DNA from: Gemmatimonadota bacterium
Lineage (GTDB): Bacteria; Gemmatimonadota; Gemmatimonadetes; Gemmatimonadales; GWC2-71-9
Direction: 5' to 3'
Assembly: GCA_003169895.1 (NCBI GenBank)
Contig: PNAE01000012.1
Location: 62,001 to 126,000, forward strand
DNA length: 64,000 nt
Shown: positions 20,415 through 29,156 of the stretch, one piece after another
Numbering within the stretch: position 1 is the first letter of the stretch
Layout: each line of letters starts with the position of its first letter
Made by a program: the position numbers and the translations under genes
The notes under the pieces: generated by a model
Told to the model about the DNA's origin: nothing
Databases searched by the model: none
Seen by the model: only the letters and a program-made list of their open reading frames with translations

Positions 20415-22853
20415 CTACAACTTGATGAGCGCAACGATGACCGTCGCGGTGCCCGCCAGCATCGTCGCGATCGCGGCGATGAGCGAGATATTGTCGCGCG
20501 GCGGCCGGTCGGGCTTCGTGGGAACCGATACCACCGAACCCGGTGTTGGCGTCGGTGTGCGACCGGCGAAGAAGAGGAAGCCGCCCTGCTGTGTTTCGGT
20601 CTTGCCGTTGGCGTGCCGGACGCTCGCCCGGCTGCGGTTTCCGTTTTGCGCCACGCCGCCTGCCGCACCGATGTAGTAATCCAGCCCCTTGCCGGGCTCC
20701 CACAGCACGCTGCCCGGCGAGTTGACGGCGCCATCGATGCGCACGCTCGGCTGGTATTCCGGGATGATGATGCGGTCGCCTGGTCGGAGCGCGATGTCCT
20801 GCTCCGATCCGGGCCGGCGCAGCGCCTGTGACAGGTCCACATCCAGCTGGCCGACGCCGTCCACTTCACGAATGAATCTGATGCCAGCGGGATAGGCGCG
20901 ATCCGTCATGCCACCGGCCCGGGCGAGGAGATCGGTCAGGCGATCGGTCTTGGTCCGCAGGGAATAGGTGCCGGGGAAGCGGACTTCGCCGCCGATCGTC
21001 ACGGTGCGCTGGTACGCAAAATCGGGCTGCCGGAAAATCAGCACGTTATCCCACGGCGCTAGCGGGACCTCCGGCGTACCCGAGCGCGGGAACGCGGTGC
21101 CCGGCGGGCCGATATAGCGGCCCAGGCTATCGCGGTCGAACAGGTATGTCGAATCCAGTGGCACGCGAAGCGTTGTCGCCAGCTGACCGCGGCTCCGGTC
21201 GGTCGGCAGCCGGGCGATCTCGGCGGAGTCGAGTGACGCACCAGCAACCAGCCCGTGCGCCTGGAGCACCAGGTCGCGCAGCGTCATCCCGTCGCGCCAC
21301 GGCACGACGGCCGGCAGGTTCACCGCGCCGACGATCGAGACCGTCCGGGTCGGGCGCATGTCGAGCCGGTTGTAGATCACGATCGAGTCCCGGTCCTCGA
21401 GCGACGGATCGGCGGGCCATGGCGCCGCACTGTCGGCCGGCAATGCCACGGGAATGATGCGCCGCGTCTGGTCAGCCTGGTTGAGCCGCGAGATGTGCGC
21501 CCTGCCGGCATAGGTGGCCGGCTGCAGGCCACCGGCGCGGGCGACGAGCCGCGAGAGGGTCAGGCCCGGCTCGATCCCGAACTTGCCCGGCAGGTACACG
21601 CTGCCGCGGATCTCGACGTAGTTCCGCTCGGTGGCGCCAATGCTGAACACCCGGACGGTGTCGCCGTCCTCAAGCGCAAACGGTGGAATCGTTCCGCCGG
21701 GAAGCGGCACGTCGATGGTCACCCGTTGCGAACCGCCGGCGAGGCGCTGCGCCGGCGGCACCACCCGTTCGATCGACACCCGCGTGCGCGCGGCATCGGC
21801 ATCGAGGCCGCCGGCGGCGGCGAGCAGGTCGGCGAGGGTTTCGTTCGCGGCGACGTCGTACGACTCGGGACGCAACACGCTACCGCGGACCGTGACGCGG
21901 CGTTCGCGGACCCCGACATATATCACGTCACCGTTCTCGAGGCGCACGTCGTTCCTGGTGTCGCCCTTGAGCAGGTAGTCGTAGAGGTCGAACGTGGCCA
22001 CCTTGGTGCCATTGCGCCGCACGGCGACGGCGCGCGGGTTCGCCCGCTCGGTCACACCGCCCGCGGTGTACAGGGCAGTGAGCACCGTGCCAAGCGCACT
22101 CACCTGGTAGGCACCGGGCTGGTTCACTTCGCCCACCACGTGCACCTGCACCGCGCGCACATTGGCGACGGAGAGGTCGAACTGGGTCGTGGCATTGGCA
22201 CCGCGGCGCACGCCGGAGTAGACGCGGCCGAGCCGGTCGTAAAGGACGTTGCGCGCCTGATCGAGTGTGAGGTTGGCGAGGAACACCTGACCCACCTGCG
22301 GGATCAGCACGAACCCTTCGCGCGTGATCGAAAGCTGATAGGTCAGCTCGACGTCGCCGGTGAGGATCAGGACGAGGACGTCACCAGCGCCGAGGCGATA
22401 GTCGGGTGGCACCGGACCCGAGAGCAGCGGCAGGAACTGGGTGGTGCTGCGGCGGAACACGTCGACGCCAAACACGCCGCTCGGCGGCCGCTCCGGCGCT
22501 TGGCGAACGCCAGTGTCCACCGGCATTGGTGACAGCGGGGTCGGGGCGAGGCCGAGAGTCTTGATCGCCGCGGCCTGGCTATCGGTGACGGCGCGCGGCG
22601 GCTTCGCCGAGGATGAGTCACCGAGGAACGGATCGAGCAGGGTCGGGTCGTAGCCGCTCGCCTTGAGGCGCGCCCGAATCTGTTCCGGCGTGAGGCCGGA
22701 CTCCTTGATCCGGGCGAGGATGGCGTCGGCGTTGCCCGGCAGTTGCAGGGCGGCCTGGACCTGAGCTTGCGACGGTTGTTGTGCGGCGAGGGGGTTGGCG
22801 AAGGACAGCACGGCGATCACTGCCAGCCAGCGCGGCACAGATCGAGTGAGCAT
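20415..22853 (-). CDS. SLBB-domain polysaccharide export outer-membrane protein (Wza-like)
   Basis: 812 residues with signal peptide MLTRSVPRWLAVIAVLSFAN...LAAQQ. After a helical region (~25-80), the polysaccharide export domain appears around residues 150-235 (PDYRLGAGDVLVLILTGDVE, EGFVLIPQVGQVFL). Several SLBB beta-grasp repeats follow (VHVVGEVNQPGAYQVSALG; VTVRGSVLRPESYDVAANE; VEIRGSVYLPGKFGIEPGL; VSIVGAVNLPAVVPWRDGM; VTIGGEVRFPGTYSLRTKT; VRIDGAVNSPGSVLWEPGK). One hydrophobic helix lies at the extreme C-terminus (ISLIAAIATMLAGTATVIVAL). It is much larger than E. coli Wza (379) because it has about six SLBB units. Upstream TAGGTT lies 7 bases from the ATG, so the mRNA could be leaderless. 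Confidence 0.9.
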   Translation of the reverse strand: MLTRSVPRWLAVIAVLSFANPLAAQQPSQAQVQAALQLPGNADAILARIKESGLTPEQIRARLKASGYDPTLLDPFLGDSSSAKPPRAVTDSQAAAIKTLGLAPTPLSPMPVDTGVRQAPERPPSGVFGVDVFRRSTTQFLPLLSGPVPPDYRLGAGDVLVLILTGDVELTYQLSITREGFVLIPQVGQVFLANLTLDQARNVLYDRLGRVYSGVRRGANATTQFDLSVANVRAVQVHVVGEVNQPGAYQVSALGTVLTALYTAGGVTERANPRAVAVRRNGTKVATFDLYDYLLKGDTRNDVRLENGDVIYVGVRERRVTVRGSVLRPESYDVAANETLADLLAAAGGLDADAARTRVSIERVVPPAQRLAGGSQRVTIDVPLPGGTIPPFALEDGDTVRVFSIGATERNYVEIRGSVYLPGKFGIEPGLTLSRLVARAGGLQPATYAGRAHISRLNQADQTRRIIPVALPADSAAPWPADPSLEDRDSIVIYNRLDMRPTRTVSIVGAVNLPAVVPWRDGMTLRDLVLQAHGLVAGASLDSAEIARLPTDRSRGQLATTLRVPLDSTYLFDRDSLGRYIGPPGTAFPRSGTPEVPLAPWDNVLIFRQPDFAYQRTVTIGGEVRFPGTYSLRTKTDRLTDLLARAGGMTDRAYPAGIRFIREVDGVGQLDVDLSQALRRPGSEQDIALRPGDRIIIPEYQPSVRIDGAVNSPGSVLWEPGKGLDYYIGAAGGVAQNGNRSRASVRHANGKTETQQGGFLFFAGRTPTPTPGSVVSVPTKPDRPPRDNISLIAAIATMLAGTATVIVALIKL

Positions 22854-22877
22854 GGGTGGTAACCTAACGGCGGTGAC

Positions 22878-23087
22878 TCAGAGGCCGGTGCCCTGGAGGG
22901 CGGACCGCACGTCGGTCCGGGCGAAGTCGGCTCCCGAAAAGAGCAGCGGCTCGTTCCGCTCGATGGCCAGCGCGTAGGCGAAGCAGTCGCCGAAGTTGAG
23001 TGCCGCCGGATGGCGGCCGCGACCGAAGCGGAGCCAGCCCAGGCGTGGTCGGTTGACCGGGTTCTGGTTTCGCGTCATACCAGGCAC
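22878..23087 (-). pseudogene. C-terminal remnant of a VapC-type PIN toxin
   Basis: An open stretch of about 69 codons contains [21 protein letters not shown] and ends [15 protein letters not shown], the C-terminal half of VapC/PIN ribonucleases: the acidic D in NFGDC and the D of GADF are present. The N-terminal half with the first catalytic Asp (usually DTSAL) is missing, and an in-frame TGA stands at 23097-23099, just upstream. No partner antitoxin precedes it. It is probably a decayed toxin next to the intact toxin-antitoxin pair. Confidence 0.7.
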
Positions 23088-23109
23088 CAGTTGCGCTCAG
23101 CGGGTCTCA

Positions 23110-23126
23110 TAGTTAGCTAAAAAGCA
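23110..23126 (+). promoter_or_regulatory. Putative promoter/operator of the toxin-antitoxin pair
   Basis: TAGTTA (23110-23115) could be a -10 element about 10 bases before the antitoxin ATG, and the overlapping palindrome TTAGCTAA (23113-23120) is a candidate operator for antitoxin autorepression. There is no Shine-Dalgarno sequence between it and the ATG, so the mRNA is probably leaderless. Confidence 0.35.
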
Positions 23127-23368
23127 TGACTAAGTCAGCGGTGTTCACGGTCCACGCGGCGAAGACGCAGCTCTCTCGCCTGCTGGCGCGGGTCGAGGCG
23201 GGGGAGGAGATCATCATCGCCCGGGGTGACGTGCCGGTGGCCCGACTGGTCGGCCTGCCCGCGACGGGGGGCCGCCGCTTCGGCTCACTTGGGGTGGCTG
23301 CCGCGCTGCCCGATGATGCCTTCTTCGCACCCCTCCCCGATGACGAGCTGGACGCATGGGACGAGTGA
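23126..23368 (+). CDS. Phd/YefM-family antitoxin
   Basis: 80 residues. VFTVHAAKTQLSRLLARVEAGEEIIIARGDVPVARL (given here in two parts: the first 20 residues form the DNA-binding N-terminus, the rest the dimer strand) is typical of Phd/YefM antitoxins, which neutralise a PIN toxin and repress their own operon. The acidic C-terminus (LPDDELDAWDE) should wrap the toxin. The stop is overlapped by 13 bases with the toxin start, as usual for such pairs. Confidence 0.88.
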   Translation: MTKSAVFTVHAAKTQLSRLLARVEAGEEIIIARGDVPVARLVGLPATGGRRFGSLGVAAALPDDAFFAPLPDDELDAWDE

Positions 23369-23787
23369 AGCGGGTCCGGGAGACGCGGCGTCCGCCCCGG
23401 CGGGGGATCCTGCTCGACAGCCACGCACTGGTCTGGTGGCTCGTGGGCGATGATCGCATGCCGCCGAGGCTGCGGCGCCGTCTCGCCGATCTGTCGGCGC
23501 CGGTGTTTGTCAGTGCGGCGACCGCTTGGGAGATCGCGACCAAGGTGCGGTTGGGCAAGCTCCCCGCCGCCGCGCCGATTGTGGAGCGGCTCCCCGAGCT
23601 ACTGGCCGAGCAGGGATTCCGCGAGCTGCCGATTTCCCTGCCGGCGGCGCGGCTGGCGGGGACGATCGCCGCGGCGCATCGCGATCCATTCGACCGGATG
23701 CTCGCCGCTCAGGCCACGCTCGAGGAGCTCGATCTCGTCAGCGCCGACCCGGTCTTTCCATCGCTCGGCGTACAGGCGGTGTGGTGA
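23356..23787 (+). CDS. VapC-type PIN-domain ribonuclease toxin
   Basis: 143 residues. Acidic PIN residues are all visible: D in GILLDSHALVWWL, E in SAATAWEIATK, D in HRDPFDRMLAAQA and D in LVSADPVF. The RDPFDR motif is typical of the PIN subgroup paired with Phd-like antitoxins. Members cleave RNA (often tRNA) when the antitoxin is degraded. The N-terminus has a basic extension of about 17 residues before the PIN core; an internal start may be used instead, but ATG 23356 overlaps the antitoxin as expected. Confidence 0.9.
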   Translation: MGRVKRVRETRRPPRRGILLDSHALVWWLVGDDRMPPRLRRRLADLSAPVFVSAATAWEIATKVRLGKLPAAAPIVERLPELLAEQGFRELPISLPAARLAGTIAAAHRDPFDRMLAAQATLEELDLVSADPVFPSLGVQAVW

Positions 23788-23821
23788 CCGAAAGGGATTC
23801 AGGCGCCGCTGCCACGGCGGC

Positions 23822-23857
23822 TTGACGGGGTCGGCGCCTGCCCGGTCTATTGCACCG
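23822..23857 (+). promoter_or_regulatory. Putative promoter of the VanZ-like gene, leaderless
   Basis: TTGACG (23822-23827) is separated by 18 bases from TCTATT (23846-23851), and the GTG start codon follows 6 bases later. This spacing fits a sigma-70-like promoter with transcription starting at or beside the start codon. Confidence 0.4.
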
Positions 23858-24220
23858 GTGAAATCCATTCGTCACACCCTCTTTATCCTGTACGTTGCGG
23901 CCATGGTGGTGGCCTTTCTGGTTCCGGTGCCGACGCTGCCGGTTTCGTTACCGAACCAGTTCGACAAGATGGTCCATTTCGGGATCTTCCTCGGGTTCGC
24001 GCTGCTGCTCCACCTTGACCGACGACCGAGGCTCGGGGTAACGCTGTTGGTATCGCTCGCGTTCGCGGGAGGGGTCGAGTTGGTGCAGTCCCTGATACCG
24101 TATCGGAGCGGGGATTGGCGGGATTTTGTCGCTGGAGCCGCAGGGGCCATGCTGGCGGTACTGCTGATACCCCTGTTCAGGCGCCGATCAGGGAACGTTG
24201 GGGACGCCGCAGTGCCGTAG
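23858..24220 (+). CDS. VanZ-like small membrane protein
   Basis: 120 residues with about four hydrophobic segments (TLFILYVAAMVVAFLVPVPT, DKMVHFGIFLGFALLLHL, LGVTLLVSLAFAGGVELVQS, DFVAGAAGAMLAVLLIPLF). KMVHF in segment 2 and GVELVQSLIPYRSGDWRDFVAGAAG, split across segments 3 and 4, are the conserved VanZ signature (ExxQ, GR/SGDxxD). VanZ proteins give low-level teicoplanin resistance in some Gram-positives, but most members are of unknown role and often lie beside polysaccharide genes, as here. Start GTG 23858 chosen because upstream in-frame sequence is a shadow of the toxin gene. Confidence 0.85.
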   Translation: MKSIRHTLFILYVAAMVVAFLVPVPTLPVSLPNQFDKMVHFGIFLGFALLLHLDRRPRLGVTLLVSLAFAGGVELVQSLIPYRSGDWRDFVAGAAGAMLAVLLIPLFRRRSGNVGDAAVP

Positions 24221-24497
24221 GCGCTCCCGCGAAATGAGGTCGTTTGAGTACGGGTCGATGGACCCGGAAAGGGGGGTGCTGTGCCGGGCCCTGTTCGCCG
24301 CCGTCATTGCGCGTGCGACGAATCCCGACGCCCAAGGCAGACTGTGCATCCAGATCGATGAGCCGCGGATCGCGCGGTTCGAGCTTCTGGTGGGCCGGGC
24401 GGTGAACCGATTCAAGCTCGAAACGCGCAGGTCGCCGCAGACAGCGGAAAGGCAATTCGTGGTAGTTCAGGCCCGTGCGACAGAGCGCACCCACTGA
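24198..24497 (+). CDS. Hypothetical small protein, doubtful
   Basis: An open frame of 99 codons (ATG 24198, or ATG 24234 giving MRSFEYGSMDPERG and 87 residues) fills the space between the VanZ-like gene and the polymerase gene. Its TGA overlaps the polymerase ATG (TGATG), which favours translation. The product has no signal peptide, no membrane helix and no motif that I recognise. Neither start has a good ribosome site. It could be non-coding spacer. Confidence 0.33.
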   Translation: MGTPQCRRRSREMRSFEYGSMDPERGVLCRALFAAVIARATNPDAQGRLCIQIDEPRIARFELLVGRAVNRFKLETRRSPQTAERQFVVVQARATERTH

Positions 24498-25786
24498 TGC
24501 TCTCCCTCCTCGTCGTCCTCGCCGGTTTCGCGGTCGTGTCGGTCGTGTCTTGGCGCGTGGAGCGCAGCTGGATCGCACCGTCGACCGTCTGGCCGATCGG
24601 CTGGGGCCTCTACGCTATAGCAACGATCCCGTACATGGCGGAGCCACTGGACTTTGTGCCGGGCACGCTATGGATCCTCCTCAACTGCGCCGTCTTTCTG
24701 GTGGGTTCGGCGCTGTCGCGGGGGTTCGTCTTCTCTCGCGTGCGCTGGTCCGGCGAGCCGAAGGACCGGTTCCCGTACCTACTCGCCATCGTTTCCTTCC
24801 TGGCGCTGGCCGGCATCGCATCCCTTGCCGTCGCGGTCCGGTCCTTGGGGTTCTCAGTCGTGGACTTGTTTTCGTTCCAAGGGCTGGCGCGGATGTCGGC
24901 GCTGTCCCGCGCTGTCTTCTACTTCGGCGACATCGAGCAGGGCGGCCTGGCGCGCATACTGGTGGTGTTGGCGTACACCGGGCCGGCGTTCGGTGGGCTT
25001 TACTTCGCGATCACTAAGCGCTTGAGCCACCGGGTGATCGGACTGATGCCGCTGTTTGCCATTACGCTGGTGGGCATGGTTTACGGATCGCGGATGGGCG
25101 TCCTCTTCGGCGGCTCATTCTGGTTGGCAGCGTTCTTAGCCGGCCGCCTTCTCGATACCGCCGACCGTCCGGCCGCAGGTACGCGGCTGTTCTTCATGGT
25201 CGGTGGGCTGTCGTTCGGCCTGCTGGCCGGCGTCTCCACCGGCATCCAGTTCATCCGCTACTTCGTGGGAAACCAGAAGACAGCCGACCTAATCCTGGCC
25301 GACCCTTTCGGCTTCCTAGCCGCTTGGGCGACTTGGTTCCGTGACTCGGGCCGGGCGGAGGACGGGCTGGCGGCAGGCTTCTACAGCTTCGAACGGATCG
25401 GCCGGATGCTCGGTTTCGACCGCCCGGCGTTCCCGGCCATTGATCTCGGCTTCACCAGCTCCAACGTGTACACCGTGTTTCGAGCCCTCATCGAGGACTA
25501 CGGCGCGTTCGGTTCGCTGATCGTGGTACTCGCGATCGGCTTCGTTGGATCGCTGGCATATCGCGCGGTGGTGGCGGGACGCTCGTCGTGGTTGGGGCCG
25601 CTCAGCCTGGTGTACGCATTCATGTTCGTCGGGATGGCGCTCAGCCTGTTCGCATATACAGGCCCGACGGCTGGTGCCATCTGCTTTGTGGCCTACCTTC
25701 TGGTTGTCGGGCATCCGCGGAGCATCGTGCGGCGCATGCTCTTCACGTTGGGCCAGCGACAGTTCTCTGGTGGTGCGCCTGTCTGA
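24497..25786 (+). CDS. O-antigen/capsule repeat-unit polymerase (Wzy-like)
   Basis: 429-residue polytopic inner-membrane protein with about 11-12 hydrophobic segments, starting MLSLLVVLAGFAVVSVVSW. Features of the oligosaccharide repeat unit polymerase family are present: a long periplasmic loop near residues 280-330 (FRDSGRAEDGLAAGFYSF), GSRMGVLFGGSFW, and the segment LIEDYGAFGSLIVVLAIGFV (the EDYG motif common in these polymerases). It joins lipid-linked repeat units on the periplasmic side. Adjacent Wzx, Wzz and glycosyltransferase genes support the call. Sequence identity among Wzy proteins is low, so topology and context carry the assignment. Confidence 0.82.
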   Translation: MLSLLVVLAGFAVVSVVSWRVERSWIAPSTVWPIGWGLYAIATIPYMAEPLDFVPGTLWILLNCAVFLVGSALSRGFVFSRVRWSGEPKDRFPYLLAIVSFLALAGIASLAVAVRSLGFSVVDLFSFQGLARMSALSRAVFYFGDIEQGGLARILVVLAYTGPAFGGLYFAITKRLSHRVIGLMPLFAITLVGMVYGSRMGVLFGGSFWLAAFLAGRLLDTADRPAAGTRLFFMVGGLSFGLLAGVSTGIQFIRYFVGNQKTADLILADPFGFLAAWATWFRDSGRAEDGLAAGFYSFERIGRMLGFDRPAFPAIDLGFTSSNVYTVFRALIEDYGAFGSLIVVLAIGFVGSLAYRAVVAGRSSWLGPLSLVYAFMFVGMALSLFAYTGPTAGAICFVAYLLVVGHPRSIVRRMLFTLGQRQFSGGAPV

Positions 25787-26813
25787 CGCCACGGCTCCGC
25801 GCCTGCGGCTGCTGATGCCGCACACGGCGCTGTCATCGTTCATTCAGGCCGATGTTGCCAGCCTGGAAATGGCGCACGAGGTCACGCTGGTTCCCTGCGG
25901 GTCGCTGGCGGCGATCGCGCGCAGTGTGCTGCTCGCGCCACGCGGGGACGCGGTCGTCTGCTGGTTCGGCAGCACCCGGTACCTTCCCTTGGCGCTTTCG
26001 GCGCGGCTGTGGGGCCGACCGGTGATCATCATCAGTGGCGGGTACGACGTCGCCTCGGTTCCGGCGCTCGACTACGGCAACATGTACCACCGGGGGAGCC
26101 GGCTGCTGGGCCGGGCGCTGTTCCGGCTGGCGACAGTGGTCGCATCGATCTCCAAGTCTGCGGCGGCGGAGGCCAGCGCAAACGCCGGAGTGCGCGACAC
26201 GCAGATCCGGCTGTTGTATCTTGGGCTCGACGGGTCGCTCGGCGCCGGGGCACCATCGTGGGCCGCGAAGGAACGGATGGCGCTGACGGTAGGCCATGCC
26301 GACCTCTCCAGCATCCACCGCAAAGGCATCTTGACCTTCGTCCGGGCCTCACGGCTCCTGCCGGAGGTGCCGATGATGGTGGCCGGCCCGATAACGCCCG
26401 ACGCCCTGACGGTCCTTCGGGCGGCGGCCGGGCCTAACGTGCGGTTCGAAGGCAAGGTGAGCTGGGACAGGCTGTGCGCGCTGTACGCCGGTGCACGGAC
26501 CTATGTGCAGCCGTCTCGGCACGAGGCGTTCGGCTATTCAGTGGCCGAGGCGATGTTGCATGGCTGTGTGCCGGTGGTGTCTCGGTGCTATTCGCTCCCG
26601 GAGGTGGTGGGCGACAGCGGCTGGTATATCGAGGACCCAGACGATCTGGGGCAGGTCGTGGCGGCGATCCACCTTGGGCTGGAAGCGCCGACGCCTGGGC
26701 AGGCGCCACGGGATCGGGTCCTGGCGATGTTTTCGGGGGCGGGACGGCGCGAGGCGCTGCTGAAGTTGGTCGTCGAGGTGTGTCAGAGGGGGGTATGTGG
26801 AACACGCGACTGA
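25770..26813 (+). CDS. Glycosyltransferase family 4
   Basis: 347 residues. The C-terminal nucleotide-sugar-binding domain is clear: GHADLSSIHRKGILTFVRA, FEGKVSWDRLCALYAGARTY, then HEAFGYSVAEAMLHG with the EX7E motif of GT4 retaining enzymes. The N-terminal acceptor domain is short and begins near RLRLLMPHTALSSF. It likely adds one sugar of the repeat unit on the cytoplasmic face. Starts GTG 25770 or GTG 25773 (adjacent) overlap the end of the polymerase gene by 17 or 14 bases; the longer reading frame upstream is a shadow. Confidence 0.87.
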   Translation: MVRLSDATAPRLRLLMPHTALSSFIQADVASLEMAHEVTLVPCGSLAAIARSVLLAPRGDAVVCWFGSTRYLPLALSARLWGRPVIIISGGYDVASVPALDYGNMYHRGSRLLGRALFRLATVVASISKSAAAEASANAGVRDTQIRLLYLGLDGSLGAGAPSWAAKERMALTVGHADLSSIHRKGILTFVRASRLLPEVPMMVAGPITPDALTVLRAAAGPNVRFEGKVSWDRLCALYAGARTYVQPSRHEAFGYSVAEAMLHGCVPVVSRCYSLPEVVGDSGWYIEDPDDLGQVVAAIHLGLEAPTPGQAPRDRVLAMFSGAGRREALLKLVVEVCQRGVCGTRD

Positions 26814-27858
26814 AGCGGACGACCGCGGTGAGATCACGCCGCTCTCCGTCGCGAACTTTGCGCTGCGGTACCGGTGGCCGCTGTTGGGCCTGCCGTTCGC
26901 GGCGTTCGCAGCCTCGATCCTGCTGTCCTATTTGCTGGGCGTCGGTTACGCGAGCCGGTCTAGTTTCGTGCCTCAACCGCGGGAGGCGACCGGGTCGCAG
27001 GTGTCGGCCATCGCGGCCCAGTTCGCGCTGCTGGCCGGCGGCGGGTCGGGGAGCAGCGAGTCGGTGGAGTTCTATGGCCACTTGCTTCGGTCACGTGAAC
27101 TGCTCACGCAAGCCGTCCTTTCGCGATTCGCGACGCCGCGTGACGGAGAGGATTCGCTGCGCGGTACACTGGTGGAACTGTGGCGCATGACAGGGGCCGA
27201 CTCCGCCGCGCGGGCGCGGGCGGCAGCCGACCGTCTCGACCGCCAGTTGTCCATCACCACCTCGCGTGAAGCGAACACGGTGACAGTGGTGACGCGTGCT
27301 GAGTCGCCGGCGCTAGCGGTCCAGATCAATCGGCGACTCCTCGAGCTGGTCAGCGTGTTCAACTTACAGAAGCGCCGCTCACGGGCCGCTGCCGAGCGAG
27401 AGTTCACGGTTGCGCGGCTGCGAGAGTCCGAGCAGGAGCTCGAGACCGCCGAGGCCGCGCAGAGGCAGTTCTTCGAGCAGAACCGCGAATACACCGCGTC
27501 GCCGCAGCTGCGGTTCGAGGCGGCCCGGCTCGAGCGCAGAGTGACCCTGCGTCAAGAGGTCTCCCTGTCTCTGGCGCAGTCGTATGAGCAGGCACGCATC
27601 GAGGAGGTCCGCGACACGCCGGTGATCACGGTAGTTGACCGGCCCGAGTTCTACATCCGCCAAGCGCGCAGTCGCCTCACCGACGCGGTCGTCTGGGCGC
27701 TGCTCGCCGGGATCCTCGCGGTGGTCGCGACGGTCACACGAGAGTATCTCGAGCGAGAACGCCGCTTGGGCGCGGCCGACTACGGGGCGTTCGTCGCGGC
27801 GTTGCGGGGCTTGCGCTTCAGCAAGTGGGTGTCGCGCCGCGACCCGTCCGACGAATGA
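26797..27858 (+). CDS. Chain-length determinant protein (Wzz-like)
   Basis: 353 residues with the Wzz layout: an N-terminal membrane helix (~30-50, PLLGLPFAAFAASILLSYLL), a periplasmic region with long coiled-coil helices (~180-250, RRSRAAAEREFTVARLRESE, ELETAEAAQRQFFEQNREYT), the strand VITVVDRPEF, and a C-terminal helix (~300-320, AVVWALLAGILAVVATVTRE). Such proteins set the polymer length made by Wzy. There is no cytoplasmic tyrosine-kinase domain. GTG start with a CAGAGGGGGG ribosome site, overlapping the GT4 stop. Confidence 0.87.
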   Translation: MEHATEADDRGEITPLSVANFALRYRWPLLGLPFAAFAASILLSYLLGVGYASRSSFVPQPREATGSQVSAIAAQFALLAGGGSGSSESVEFYGHLLRSRELLTQAVLSRFATPRDGEDSLRGTLVELWRMTGADSAARARAAADRLDRQLSITTSREANTVTVVTRAESPALAVQINRRLLELVSVFNLQKRRSRAAAEREFTVARLRESEQELETAEAAQRQFFEQNREYTASPQLRFEAARLERRVTLRQEVSLSLAQSYEQARIEEVRDTPVITVVDRPEFYIRQARSRLTDAVVWALLAGILAVVATVTREYLERERRLGAADYGAFVAALRGLRFSKWVSRRDPSDE

Positions 27859-29156
27859 GAGCGGACGCGGCTGCACCCCGCTGGTGGGCGCAGTGGGGGC
27901 GGCCGTTTGGCCAGACGGCCTCGTTGCGGGACTACGGCGTCACCTTCGCAGCGGAATTCGGCACGCTGGCGGCGGGGCTGCTGGTCCTCCGGCTGGCGGC
28001 ATCGAATTGGGGGACGGTTGGGTTCGGCGAGTACATACTGGTGCGCCGAACACTGTCGCTGCTGCAGCTACCAATTCTCTGCAACATGGGGATCGCCATC
28101 TCGCGCTACGTGGCGATCGCCGGGGTGAAAGCCGCACAGCACACCCGCGCGACCTACCTCCTCGCGGCCACAGCCGTGGCTATGAGCGTCTCCGTCGCGT
28201 GCGCTGGGTTCCTCCTCCTGCTGGCCGGCCCGGTGGCGTCGCTCATGTTCGGTTCGGCGCAGTTCGCGCCCGATATCCGGGTGATCGCCCTCGCCCTGCC
28301 GGGGCTGGCGTTGCACGGCGTGGCGTACGGGTACTACCGCGGCCGCCTGCAAATGCTGGTGGCCAACGCGCTGCAGGTCCTGAACCTCGCCCTAGTGCCT
28401 CTGGCCGCCATGGCAATACTCGGGGCGTCTGTCCAGCAGGCAGTGCTGGCGCTGGCAGTCGCGTGGAACGTGGTGGCCATCGCCTTCATTGTGCCGCCGC
28501 TATTGGCGGCGCGGGCGGAAGGACATGCAGGGATCCGTGATGCCATCGCTGAATTGCTACGATTCGGGGTTCCGCGGGTCCCAGGGGAGTTCGCGCTCGC
28601 CGCGCTTTTCTCGCTTCCGACCACGATCACCGCGCATCTGGGCGGGGTCGAGCAAGCTGGATTCGTGGGTCTCGGGGTTTCGCTGCTGTCCATGGTGGGT
28701 TCGATGTACGCGCCGCTCGGCCAGATCGTCCTGCCATCAGTGAGCGCGATGGCGGCCCGCGGAGAGACCGGGACCCTGCGCCGCGATGTTCAGCGGCTGT
28801 GGCTCGCCTGCGTGGCGAGCGGCGCGGCAATGGTCGTGGTGCTTGCGGCCAGTGCGCGTCTGCTGGTGACGTTGTACGTGGGCGCAACGTTCTTGCCGGC
28901 GGTGCCGGTGGTGAGGCTGGTGCTGTTGGCGGGAGTGCCACACATCACCTACGTCGTGCTGCGCAACGTGCTCGATGCCCTCGATCCGAGGCCCCTGAAT
29001 GCCCGCAACCTGGTGGTGGCGCTTGTGGTGTTCGTGGCAGTGGCGTTGGCGATCAGGAAGCCGGAGGCGGTCGGGGCGGGCCTGCTGGCTGGCGTCACGG
29101 TGCTGGGCGGGCTAAGTCTGCGGGACACGCACCGGCTGCTTCAATCGGCGACATGA
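27855..29156 (+). CDS. Flippase of lipid-linked polysaccharide repeat units (Wzx-like)
   Basis: 433 residues with about 12 membrane helices. It opens with a cytoplasmic Arg/Trp-rich stretch, then FAAEFGTLAAGLLVLRLAAS and WGTVGFGEYILVRRTLSLLQ, the N-terminal signature of polysaccharide transporters in the MOP/MATE-like superfamily. It moves undecaprenyl-linked oligosaccharides across the inner membrane. ATG 27855 overlaps the Wzz stop (ATGA), and its own TGA overlaps the next glycosyltransferase ATG. Confidence 0.87.
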   Translation: MRADAAAPRWWAQWGRPFGQTASLRDYGVTFAAEFGTLAAGLLVLRLAASNWGTVGFGEYILVRRTLSLLQLPILCNMGIAISRYVAIAGVKAAQHTRATYLLAATAVAMSVSVACAGFLLLLAGPVASLMFGSAQFAPDIRVIALALPGLALHGVAYGYYRGRLQMLVANALQVLNLALVPLAAMAILGASVQQAVLALAVAWNVVAIAFIVPPLLAARAEGHAGIRDAIAELLRFGVPRVPGEFALAALFSLPTTITAHLGGVEQAGFVGLGVSLLSMVGSMYAPLGQIVLPSVSAMAARGETGTLRRDVQRLWLACVASGAAMVVVLAASARLLVTLYVGATFLPAVPVVRLVLLAGVPHITYVVLRNVLDALDPRPLNARNLVVALVVFVAVALAIRKPEAVGAGLLAGVTVLGGLSLRDTHRLLQSAT

